DNA of 17,178 bases, taken from an uncultured Lachnospiraceae bacterium. GTDB taxonomy: Bacteria > Bacillota > Clostridia > Lachnospirales > Lachnospiraceae. Below the pieces are notes generated by a model that did no database searches, was not told the origin of the DNA, and saw only the letters and a program-made list of their open reading frames with translations. Positions 6,760-14,365 of this stretch are shown piece by piece (within the stretch, counting starts at the first letter, position 1; each line of letters begins with the position of its first letter). Where the stretch lies: contig CAJUHN010000058.1 in the NCBI GenBank assembly GCA_910585935.1, forward strand, positions 1 to 17,178, written 5' to 3'. The translations under genes were made by a program, and so were the position numbers.

Positions 6760-6957
6760 CACATTTCTTATAGCTCCAACGACTTCTCAATCGTATGGCT
6801 TTTTATTCTATATATCTAAAATACTAATCATAGAAATTTCAAAAATAATTATCCCCATATCCAACTCCTCCATACTAAAGTAAATCCAAAACTTCCCCCT
6901 TCCACATAACCTTCCAAACAATCCCATCTCAAACTTTATCAACCAGCCTATTCTACA

Positions 6958-7103
6958 AACTAGCAACAGCAAGGCACTATTCCAAAAGAAGCCCCTCGCA
7001 AGAAGCGGGATTTGCGAATTTAGTGCCCGTTACGTCTGGAACGGAGCGAAAGCGCGGCTTCGTTGGAATCGTACCTTGCTGTTGCGCCCCCTTTTTACAA
7101 AAA
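6958..7103 (-). repeat. Structured palindromic repeat, copy 4 (internal deletion)
   Basis: Minus-strand copy starting about 25 bases after the permease stop. The outer arms 6963-6985 and 7063-7085 match at 21 of 23 positions, with a stem sequence unlike copies 2 and 3. The GAAGCC/GGCTTC pair (6988-6993 with 7056-7061) and the small hairpin segment (7041-7054) are present. The strand that would complete the long inner stem (about 30 bases between GCCCC and CGCAAGAAGCGG) is missing, so this copy has a shorter internal structure. Confidence 0.85.
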
Positions 7104-7117
7104 TATTTTATCACCCC

Positions 7118-9469
7118 CTACTCTTCCATCAATATTGTCATATCCAACTTCTCTATCTTCCCAGAAGCAAAATAAGAAAATCTCATAAATAACAAAATAA
7201 CAACCCCTGCCGACATCAGAACATTACTAATAGATAAAACAGACATAAAATTACTAATACCCGCGAACTTCATCACAGTTGATACCAACAAATCCGTAAA
7301 AATTTCTGCCAAAATCACTCCTATCCCAGCTCCTATTACAGCAACCATTCCAAAACGCAATGCGAAAATCATCCGCAATTTTTCACTCCTAAACCCAATC
7401 GCTTTATAAATTCCAAAATCCTTCTGTTCTGCTGATAAAATCTTACTTCCAGTCATCACTGTTATAATCAAAATAAAAACAAACACAATACCATACATAA
7501 ATATCATTAACGCCTTCATTGTCGCAATAATACCATAAAGTCCCGACCACGAATTTTCATGCACATGAATATCCCCACCATAAGCCGTTTCCAACACCTC
7601 CATAATATCCTCCTTTTTCGACGGATCAGAAAGAAAATAATGCCAACACCATATAGAAGAATTATCATATCCGATCTTTAAATATCCCTCTCTGCTCATT
7701 CCCACATTATCCCCCATATCATTCGCACACGAATAAATACCAGAAACAACATATTCCTCTATTCCTTTATCCCCTCTTATCATGACCATATCCCCAATTG
7801 CAATATCTAAATCCGCAGCAACAAATTCTGTCAAAACAATCTCACTATCCGCCATACAACTTCTTCCCTCTAAAATATGAAACCGTTCTGGCTCTGAAAT
7901 TACATTGGCGGTATAATCAATTCCATTCACCGTCACCCCTTGCATAGCGAGCAAATAAGTATCCGTAATATCAGAATAAGAGCGAGCCATATCCTCCGCT
8001 TCCTCTGTTGTCAGATTTCCAAACACCTGAACACCAATATCATGATCCGCAGGATTAAAAGCATCCATCATTCCTTTTCCGTCTGCTCCAAGCCACGAAT
8101 TCATTCTCCCCACAAGAGAAGCAAAAAACACCAAAAAAATTGCCACAATACAAGCCCCAATATATCTTTGTTTTCTTGTCATAAGCTGACGAAACACAAG
8201 CCTGAAATATAATCCCTTTCCCAATACAGAAATCATTCTCTCAGAAGAAATCCCAAATTTATTTCTTTCTTTTCGTATCGCTTTTATAGGAGTAATAGTG
8301 CTGATTTTACTTGTTCTCCACAGAACAAATATCGCAAATAGAATTATAATTACCGCAAAAGCCACTCCACACCCCAACCCCCAAAACCTTATCGGTATGC
8401 GAACTCCTGTCGTTGTTATCGTCGCATGAATAACTAACCTGCTCAAAGGAATAGCAAGAAAAACTCCAAAAAACATTCCTGTTATTATAATAAAAAGATA
8501 TTGTATCAGTTGAATTCCACGAAGTTTCCCAGCCGTAAATCCTATCGTTTTTAATATCCCCATATTTACAGCATCTGATTCTATTGTGCTACCTATATTA
8601 TGGCTGATTGCAACTATAGTCACAAACAATAATACTATCACAAAAGCAAGCAGCAATCCACTAAAAGCATTTTGTAAAATCAGCATAAACCCTTTTATCG
8701 CCTCTTTACTGTGAACAAATTCTGCATATTCTGGCAATAATGTTTTTTCATTTATTATAGTATTCAACTCAACAATCGTAATCTCACTATCAGCCTTAGT
8801 AAAAATATGAATCATAGCTCCATCTCTTGCTAATGCATCGATCCCTGCATTTTCTAAAAGAGATAAAATCTCATTTCGATCTGTTTCACAGATGAGAAAC
8901 CCTTTCATCTCGATCATAGAACTCCCCATAAAAGGATCTTCATAAAAACCTTTTATGGTAAATACCATATTCTTTCCGCCGCGGACTATAGGAAAAGTGA
9001 TCTCATCTCCAATCTCCGCCCCGAACATAGAAATCATAGACGGCGATACATAAATTTCGCCCGGCATAATCTCTAGTTCTTCCTCTCGATATGTCAAAAG
9101 ATCATCTGTAAAAAAACGATACCGATTTTCCCGTGACTGAAATGTAATAAGCTGCCCTTCACTGTCAGATTCTTGTTCTTTTATTCTATAATTAGAAAAA
9201 ATCAAACTTTGAATCTCCGCTCGTTCTACCTCATTTAACGCTTCTATCTCACCTATCAGCTCTTTCTCATCAGAAACCTCTGAAACCCATGCCGTAATCT
9301 CCCCAAACCCTGTTCTCTCCATTTCACTTTTGATATAATATTCCGAATTTCGCCATACCGACAATACCATACTGAGTGCAGAAGAAATCAGTAAAATCAA
9401 AATAAATATTCCGATAAAACCTCCCTTATGCTGTTTCAGATTTGCTTTTATTAAGATTTGATATTCCAT
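7118..9469 (-). CDS. ABC transporter permease, FtsX family, two FtsX domains
   Basis: Permease of a MacB/FtsX-type (type VII) ABC transporter, 783 aa from the preferred start. One hydrophobic segment near the N-terminus (about 15-37) is followed by a large extracytoplasmic domain. A first three-helix FtsX block comes next, with NMGILKTIGFT at about 325-335. There follow a further helix, a second extracytoplasmic domain, and a second FtsX block containing DFGIYKAIGFRSEKL near residue 685. This duplicated architecture allows it to work as a single-subunit permease with the ATPase encoded immediately upstream. Such transporters move lipids, peptides or antibiotics, or act mechanically; the cargo is unknown. 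An AGGAGG 7 bases before ATG 9469 overlaps the ATPase stop and selects this start over the ATA/GTG-rich extension to 9505. Repeat copy 4 follows the stop. Confidence 0.9.
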   Translation of the reverse strand: MEYQILIKANLKQHKGGFIGIFILILLISSALSMVLSVWRNSEYYIKSEMERTGFGEITAWVSEVSDEKELIGEIEALNEVERAEIQSLIFSNYRIKEQESDSEGQLITFQSRENRYRFFTDDLLTYREEELEIMPGEIYVSPSMISMFGAEIGDEITFPIVRGGKNMVFTIKGFYEDPFMGSSMIEMKGFLICETDRNEILSLLENAGIDALARDGAMIHIFTKADSEITIVELNTIINEKTLLPEYAEFVHSKEAIKGFMLILQNAFSGLLLAFVIVLLFVTIVAISHNIGSTIESDAVNMGILKTIGFTAGKLRGIQLIQYLFIIITGMFFGVFLAIPLSRLVIHATITTTGVRIPIRFWGLGCGVAFAVIIILFAIFVLWRTSKISTITPIKAIRKERNKFGISSERMISVLGKGLYFRLVFRQLMTRKQRYIGACIVAIFLVFFASLVGRMNSWLGADGKGMMDAFNPADHDIGVQVFGNLTTEEAEDMARSYSDITDTYLLAMQGVTVNGIDYTANVISEPERFHILEGRSCMADSEIVLTEFVAADLDIAIGDMVMIRGDKGIEEYVVSGIYSCANDMGDNVGMSREGYLKIGYDNSSIWCWHYFLSDPSKKEDIMEVLETAYGGDIHVHENSWSGLYGIIATMKALMIFMYGIVFVFILIITVMTGSKILSAEQKDFGIYKAIGFRSEKLRMIFALRFGMVAVIGAGIGVILAEIFTDLLVSTVMKFAGISNFMSVLSISNVLMSAGVVILLFMRFSYFASGKIEKLDMTILMEE

Positions 9470-9480
9470 CACAAATCCTC

Positions 9481-10242
9481 CTACCACTGTAACGATACAA
9501 GCCAATCATTTACCTTTGATTCTCTTGCCCTGATATCATCTTCCCCATAATTGGGCAACTCTAACTCATCAAAGATTTTGCCATCTTCCAAATATAAAAT
9601 CCGATTCCCATGAATCGCCGCCCTGATATCATGAGTCACCATCAAAATACTCTGTCCTTTTTCATTTATCTGTGATAATAGATGGATCACTTCTTCACTA
9701 TTCGATCGATTTAGAGCACCTGTTGGCTCATCAGCGAAGATAATCCCCGGACTATTCATCATCGCTCTCGCAATCGCTGCTCTTTGTGCCTCTCCACCAG
9801 AAACCTGTGACGGCAGGCGATCTTTTGCATTTTCCACATGCATCTGGGAAAGAAGTTTCATCGCTCGCTCTCTGACCTCTTTTGTATTTCTCTTTTCCTT
9901 CATAAATCCTGTAACTGCCACATTTTCAAACAGAGTCAGATTGCTCACAAGATGTGTCTGCTGAAAAACAAATCCAAATTCCTCCGCGCGAAGTTTTGCC
10001 ATCTTTTTTTCATCAAAACTGCTGATTTCCTTTCCCTTATATTCCACTTTTCCTTCTGTCATACTATCCATGCCACTCAATGCATATAAAAATGTAGATT
10101 TTCCCGCACCTGATGCACCCATGATAACAGTAAAATCTCCTTCATAAATATCCACATCAATATGATCCAAAATCTGAACACTTCCACCATTTTGTGAAAA
10201 AGACTTGCACACATTCTTTCCACTCATCAAGACTTTTTTCAT
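9481..10242 (-). CDS. ABC transporter ATP-binding protein (LolD/MacB-type)
   Basis: A 253-aa ATPase with Walker A GASGAGKST (42-50), Q-loop at Q94-Q95 (VFQQTHL), signature VSGGEAQRAAIARA (147-160), Walker B IIFADEPTG (167-175) and the switch histidine H204 (MVTHD). Spacing and the DEPTGAL sequence place it with the LolD/MacB/FtsE-like exporters that pair with FtsX-type permeases. It has about 25 residues after the core. The ATG (10242) follows the stop of the CapK-like gene by one base, with GGAGG inside the end of that gene, and its own stop overlaps the ribosome binding site of the permease. The four genes are therefore translated as one coupled unit. All catalytic residues are present. Confidence 0.95.
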   Translation of the reverse strand: MKKVLMSGKNVCKSFSQNGGSVQILDHIDVDIYEGDFTVIMGASGAGKSTFLYALSGMDSMTEGKVEYKGKEISSFDEKKMAKLRAEEFGFVFQQTHLVSNLTLFENVAVTGFMKEKRNTKEVRERAMKLLSQMHVENAKDRLPSQVSGGEAQRAAIARAMMNSPGIIFADEPTGALNRSNSEEVIHLLSQINEKGQSILMVTHDIRAAIHGNRILYLEDGKIFDELELPNYGEDDIRARESKVNDWLVSLQW

Positions 10243-10243
10243 T

Positions 10244-11608
10244 TTATGCCTCCATTTTTTGTATCTCTTTGATGATCAGCCTCTTTTTACTGGTTCGTAA
10301 ATCAGGCAGAATTTCATCTACAAATTTCACAAAGAATTGAACATAATCCAACCCTTTCCCCCTCAAAATCCCTTTCATCTGTAAAAGAATCTCCCTGCGT
10401 ATCCTATTTTCTGAAGCAGAATCAGAAATTTCTGCCAACATTTCAAAGGTATCTTTACAGGTCTGCCGAAACTGATAATCTTTCAACCCCTCAATGCAAA
10501 ACCCTTCTATCGCCAATGGATGTAAAAATTCTCGATGTCCATTTCTATCTTCAAACCATAAAATATCTTCCTCTCTCCCTAAAAGACCGACCGCTCTTGT
10601 AAATGGATAACGACTATTCTCATCTGGTTTTCTGAGTGTCAAACTGTCCGAAAGGCGATAACGGATAAGTGGCTGTGCAAAATTATAGAGTGAAGTCAAA
10701 TACATATTCCCATTTTGAACCTCAATCACATTCATATCATCAAATAAAATCATACCTTCCGCTGTATCCATTTCCACCCCCAAAGCCAGAGATTCACTCG
10801 CACCATAAAAATTAATCACTTCCGCTTTTAAGATATATTCTAAATAATTCCTAAGACTCGCTCCTAAAGGCTCACCACAAGAAATCACACGGAAAATATT
10901 TAATTCTATCTCCCCTTTCTCTATAAGTTCTGCCAAAATCTTAATTGCTGATGGATATCCGATTATCATATTGGGCTTAAACCTCTTAATCTGGCTCACC
11001 CACTCATGAAGTGGTGTCTTAATATCCAGATGAAGCTGCTTCGCATGAACCCCTTCTATTCCATCTCCTACTGCCATCGCCCCACCATAATGACCATCAG
11101 TAGCAGCAATATATACAATTCGTGGTTCACAAGCAAGAAACTTTAGAATCTGTGACATAGACATATTCCATAATGCTGCGCGGATAATACCAAGCAACAT
11201 CGTATTCCATGCACTTTCATCATATATAAAGTACCCCGGTTTTCCTGTACTTCCAGAAGAATGTACCACATGATATTTCCCTTTTAATGGTTTTCTATCT
11301 GTTGTATTTTCCTTATCAAACCGGCGTAATTCTTCTTGATTCAGATCAGAAACCGTAATTAATTCATCAAAATGCTCTAAAAGCTGTATTTTATCTATTG
11401 TCGGAAAAGAAGAAAGCGGCATCTTAAAAATATTTTCTTTTGTAATCCCATTTTCCTCAAAAGTCCTTCGATAATAAGCAGAATGTTGATAGGCATATGT
11501 AAGTACCTTTTGCAATTTATCCCCCTGTAATTTCTGAATCCGAGCCGCACTTTTTTTTATATTCCTTTTTAACTGATATAAATCCCATAAAAGTTTCACA
11601 TATCTCAT
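10244..11608 (-). CDS. CapK/PaaK-like adenylate-forming enzyme
   Basis: A 454-aa member of the phenylacetate-CoA ligase / CapK (coenzyme F390 synthetase-like) branch of the adenylate-forming superfamily. The P-loop SSGSTGKPG is at 117-125, the adenine-binding YGASES at 268-273, YRLSD (317-321) supplies the ribose-contacting aspartate, GREED is at 344-348, and the C-terminal lid ends in TSKKRLIIKE with a candidate catalytic lysine. It should activate a carboxylate with ATP and pass the acyl group to CoA, an amine or another acceptor. The substrate is unknown, and no carrier-protein gene is nearby. The ribosome binding site AGAGGTG overlaps the stop of the hydrolase gene, 8 bases before ATG 11608. 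Neighbours suggest it loads or builds a small molecule that the ABC pair exports. Confidence 0.85.
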   Translation of the reverse strand: MRYVKLLWDLYQLKRNIKKSAARIQKLQGDKLQKVLTYAYQHSAYYRRTFEENGITKENIFKMPLSSFPTIDKIQLLEHFDELITVSDLNQEELRRFDKENTTDRKPLKGKYHVVHSSGSTGKPGYFIYDESAWNTMLLGIIRAALWNMSMSQILKFLACEPRIVYIAATDGHYGGAMAVGDGIEGVHAKQLHLDIKTPLHEWVSQIKRFKPNMIIGYPSAIKILAELIEKGEIELNIFRVISCGEPLGASLRNYLEYILKAEVINFYGASESLALGVEMDTAEGMILFDDMNVIEVQNGNMYLTSLYNFAQPLIRYRLSDSLTLRKPDENSRYPFTRAVGLLGREEDILWFEDRNGHREFLHPLAIEGFCIEGLKDYQFRQTCKDTFEMLAEISDSASENRIRREILLQMKGILRGKGLDYVQFFVKFVDEILPDLRTSKKRLIIKEIQKMEA

Positions 11609-11615
11609 TCTCTTT

Positions 11616-12524
11616 TCACCTCTGTTCTATTTGGAATATATATGGTTTCTCATAGTTCTCTCTGTGATAATAGATAGCCTCTCCTGTACTCTGATTCCAT
11701 ACAATACTCCATTCTGTGGATTCAAACTCTCCGAAATTATCTTTACTCACACTGTCTAAAGCGTCCCTAACATCTTCTATATTCATCATTTCCTTTTCAC
11801 TCAAAGCCTTCATCAAAATATCATATCGCTCATGAGATTGCGCTGTACCAATCCCATTTTTCTCCCCCTCAGCAAGATAAAAATTAGTAACAACTGGTGT
11901 ATCTGTTACAATCATTTCATGATTCACATATTCCACAACTACACTGCGCCCCTCCGTATCTGCCAATGCCAGATGCATCATATATCCCATAGAAGCGTGC
12001 ATATCATACTGTTCTAATAAATCTATCGCTTCTTCTACATTTGCCGCCTTATCCAATAACAGGCGAATCGCTGTTGTCGTAGTAATATCTGGTTTATCTG
12101 TATTCTGTGAAATAGTCGCCGAATCCTGAATCATATTTACTGAAACCGCAAGTCCCTTTTCATTCATACCATCAAGCGGCGCATACAGACAGATGATCGC
12201 CTGTATCGAACTAGGCAAATCAGACATGTTCAGCCCACTCATACTGATAAAATCAGTATTAACAGTAGAAATAGATGCATATCCACTTTCAGGCACTACA
12301 CTCACAATCATCGCTTCACAAGTATTCCAGTCAAAATTTCTTCCAAACAAGAAATTCCCCTCTTCATTCTTTACAGATAATGTACTGCACCCAAACGACA
12401 TGCCCTCAAACGAAAGAGCCTTTGTATCAGAAAGCATATATCTTGTCAGAAATCCTACTACTTCTGTATCAGATTCAGCCCCTCCTTGTGACAAAAATTC
12501 ATCAAATCTATGCAACATTGTCAA
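11616..12524 (-). CDS. Linear amide C-N hydrolase (choloylglycine hydrolase / Ntn superfamily), probably N-terminally truncated
   Basis: Member of the Ntn-type linear amide hydrolases (bile salt hydrolase, penicillin V acylase, acid ceramidase-like). The candidate nucleophile is C46 in FGCSTLSV, followed by GRNFDW (61-66), PLDGMNEKGLAVSVNM and ITTTTAIRLLLDKAANVEEA. A VTN asparagine (near 210) and an arginine in the AQSHERYDIL segment also fit the active site. Relatives usually begin with a signal or membrane segment and about 50 more residues. Here homology seems to continue upstream only to an in-frame TAA nine bases before the TTG at 12524. Neither TTG 12524 nor ATG 12518 has a ribosome binding site. 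A terminator hairpin lies 25-55 bases upstream, and a perfect TTGACA overlaps the start. If it works, it would be cytoplasmic, unlike relatives with secretion signals. It is the first gene of the coupled operon. Confidence 0.8.
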   Translation of the reverse strand: MTMLHRFDEFLSQGGAESDTEVVGFLTRYMLSDTKALSFEGMSFGCSTLSVKNEEGNFLFGRNFDWNTCEAMIVSVVPESGYASISTVNTDFISMSGLNMSDLPSSIQAIICLYAPLDGMNEKGLAVSVNMIQDSATISQNTDKPDITTTTAIRLLLDKAANVEEAIDLLEQYDMHASMGYMMHLALADTEGRSVVVEYVNHEMIVTDTPVVTNFYLAEGEKNGIGTAQSHERYDILMKALSEKEMMNIEDVRDALDSVSKDNFGEFESTEWSIVWNQSTGEAIYYHRENYEKPYIFQIEQR

Positions 12525-12547
12525 GTGATGAATTTAATTTTGCACAC

Positions 12548-12578
12548 AAAAAAGCAGGGACTCTCTCGAATCTCTGCT
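12548..12578 (-). terminator. Intrinsic terminator between kinase and hydrolase operon
   Basis: On the minus strand a 10-bp stem (12569-12578 with 12553-12562, one mismatch, one G-U pair) encloses the loop CGAGAG and is followed by six T. It would end transcription from the kinase gene, leaving the hydrolase operon to rely on readthrough or a promoter close to its start. It is clearly related to the hairpin at 14295-14324. Confidence 0.8.
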
Positions 12579-12711
12579 TCCCTAACTGATGTTTTCAATT
12601 TCATGGTACAACGTCTTTTACCTTATCTATAACTATTTCAGATTAACGATATAATTACTATGTTTAAATTTTAATAAACACTTTACTGTCAAGCATGCTC
12701 GTGATTTCTTT

Positions 12712-13950
12712 TCAAGATAGACATCTATTTAAAGTCCGAATCACTTCTTCCAAATTAATAGGCTTTGATAAATGAGCATTCATACCAGCTTCTTCCGTTC
12801 TTTTAATATCCTCTTCAAAAGTATCCGCTGTCATAGCTATAATTGGAATTGTTGGTGCATCATTTTTCGGCAATGTACGAATTTTCTTCGCAGCGGATAA
12901 ACCATCCATGACTGGCATCCGCACATCCATTATAATGGCATCATATGTTCCATCCGCACAATTATTGAAAATATTGACTGCTACTTGCCCATTTTCTGCT
13001 GTCACTACATCCATTCCCACATCATCTAACACGCTTTTCGTAATTTCCATATTCAGCGGCTGGTCTTCCACCAATAAAACCTTTTTTCCTTTCAGGCAAA
13101 TTTCCTGTTTGTGCCTCTCTTCTTTTTTCTTCTGTATTTCCAAAAAATCAGGCATCACTCCGACATCAAATGCAATTTCCACCCTGAATTTACTTCCGAC
13201 ACCCTGCTCGCTTTCGACATAAATGTTCCCGTTCATCAAATCCACCAGTTTCTTTGTGATAGCCATACCAAGACCGCTACCCTTAAACCCACTGTAATTT
13301 CTGCTGTTTTCCTGTGAAAATGATTCCCATATCCGTTCCAAAAACTCTGGTTTCATACCGATTCCATTATCTTCAATTTCAAAACAATATACTGCCTTTC
13401 CACTATCGGCAGAAATTTCCCTCACATGAAAAAATATTTCTCCTCCATCTGGTGTAAATTTTGCAGCATTGCTCAGTATATTGATGAGTATCCGACGTAA
13501 ATGCAGTTCATCTCCCAACAGCACAGGATGGCGGAACATTCCAAAACTTTTAACAAATTCCACATTCTTTTCTATCAGCAGACTGTCAACAATGTCTGCA
13601 CAATTATTTATTAAACTGCGTATATCCATAGGTTCATAACTGATGATCATTTTGCCACTTTCAATTCGGTTTATATCTAAAACATCATTCAGCAGCGACA
13701 ACAAATACTGGGAAGAACTGTCTATTTTATTCAGGCAGTCAAGCACCCTGTCCTTATCGTCAAAATGCCTGATAGCAATATTTGTCATACCATCAATTCC
13801 ATTGATTGGTGTTCGTATATCATGGGATATATGGGATAAAAAAACACTTTTCATCTGATTAGCTTCCTTTTCCCGCAAAACAGACCTTTTTAATTCCTGA
13901 TTTTCTTTCCTTAAGTCAGCAATCTTTCGTTTCAATTTTTTTCGCTTCAT
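12712..13950 (-). CDS. Soluble hybrid histidine kinase with receiver domain
   Basis: A 412-aa hybrid sensor kinase without membrane helix, PAS or other sensor domain. From the preferred start: a basic coiled-coil-like N-terminus (1-34); HisKA with phospho-accepting H43 in SHISHDIRTPI; HATPase with N-box ILSNAAKFTPDG (N161), DNGIGM (D194) and GSGLGMAI (224-231); and a receiver domain with E295-D296, phospho-acceptor D342 (IMDVRMP), T374 and K396 (SKPI). All key residues are present. ATG 13956 has GGAGG only one base upstream, whereas ATG 13950 is 7 bases away, so 13950 is the likely start. The receiver has no DNA-binding domain, so it must signal through a partner such as a phosphotransfer protein or a response regulator elsewhere. 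Terminators flank it, so it is a single-gene unit. Confidence 0.9.
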   Translation of the reverse strand: MKRKKLKRKIADLRKENQELKRSVLREKEANQMKSVFLSHISHDIRTPINGIDGMTNIAIRHFDDKDRVLDCLNKIDSSSQYLLSLLNDVLDINRIESGKMIISYEPMDIRSLINNCADIVDSLLIEKNVEFVKSFGMFRHPVLLGDELHLRRILINILSNAAKFTPDGGEIFFHVREISADSGKAVYCFEIEDNGIGMKPEFLERIWESFSQENSRNYSGFKGSGLGMAITKKLVDLMNGNIYVESEQGVGSKFRVEIAFDVGVMPDFLEIQKKKEERHKQEICLKGKKVLLVEDQPLNMEITKSVLDDVGMDVVTAENGQVAVNIFNNCADGTYDAIIMDVRMPVMDGLSAAKKIRTLPKNDAPTIPIIAMTADTFEEDIKRTEEAGMNAHLSKPINLEEVIRTLNRCLS

Positions 13951-14004
13951 GTTCATTCCTCCAAAAATATTTATCTTCCTGACAATAGAGTAACGATCTA
14001 ATAT

Positions 14005-14088
14005 CTACTTTATGTCACTCCATCTTTCATAACTGCCGTCATACAATTCCTTTAACTGTTCTATAGAAATTTTGCTTTCATACTTCAT
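14005..14088 (-). CDS. 27-codon ORF in frame with the kinase (leader or remnant)
   Basis: Reads MKYESKISIEQLKELYDGSY and seven more residues ending WSDIK, then TAG. After this single TAG the same frame stays open for 16 codons up to the kinase ATGs. No ribosome binding site precedes the ATG. The residue composition looks protein-like. It may be the leftover N-terminus of a longer protein, an upstream leader peptide, or chance; I cannot assign it. Confidence 0.25.
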   Translation of the reverse strand: MKYESKISIEQLKELYDGSYERWSDIK

Positions 14089-14094
14089 TATTTA

Positions 14095-14289
14095 TTGTAG
14101 ACTTACCAATGTAAAATCTGCTATCCCATATATGTTAAATCTATGTAAATTTCCTCATTTCTGTATATTTTTGAACCAACTTATATGCCAGCATAACATC
14201 ATTTTTGCAGACCAGATTCAAAACAGTAGGATAATTCTATCCTCCTTTGTCGCACCTTTTTCATACGATTACCAATAATAAGTCTACAA
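14095..14289. repeat. 11-bp inverted repeat flanking a 170-bp spacer
   Basis: TTGTAGACTTA (14095-14105) and TAAGTCTACAA (14279-14289) are perfect inverted copies. Partial extra match continues inside (CCAAT versus its own repeat). They bracket the decayed ORF at 14141-14264 and lie within 80 bases of the recombinase stop. They could be ends of a very small mobile element, or att-related sequence; chance is also possible for 11 AT-rich bases. Confidence 0.4.
14141..14264 (-). pseudogene. Frameshifted small ORF, unknown family
   Basis: From ATG 14264 the frame reads MKKVRQRRIELSYCFESGLQ and stops one codon later (14199-14201). A second frame, overlapping at an A5 run (14202-14206), continues with KNDVMLAYKLVQKYTEMRK and ends at TAG (14141-14143). 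Joined by a one-base slip in the A run they give a plausible 40-residue helical protein. I do not recognise it. It lies between the kinase and the recombinase, where degraded cargo or junction sequence is expected. Confidence 0.35.
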
Positions 14290-14294
14290 AAATG

Positions 14295-14324
14295 AAAAAA
14301 CAGAGATTCTCTCGAACCTCCGCT
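14295..14324 (-). terminator. Intrinsic terminator after the serine recombinase
   Basis: On the minus strand AGCGGAGGTT (14315-14324) pairs with AATCTCTGTT (14299-14308) over 10 bp using four G-U pairs, with loop CGAGAG and a T6 tail. It lies 40 bases after the recombinase stop and shares stem layout and loop with the hairpin at 12548-12578. Confidence 0.75.
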
Positions 14325-14365
14325 TTCCAAATTGTTTTTTAGTTATATAGTAAATATCCTATTAT

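Noticed and set aside
6816..6944. Minus-strand open frame of about 43 codons upstream of the terminator
   Set aside because: No ribosome binding site, only a TTG start, no recognisable motif; not enough to call a gene.
2875..7103. The repeats read as a CRISPR array or integron attC sites
   Set aside because: Copies are kilobases apart, about 150-170 bp long, and have no regular spacers. The conserved parts are internal while the outer arms vary, the opposite of attC, and no cas or integron integrase gene is present.
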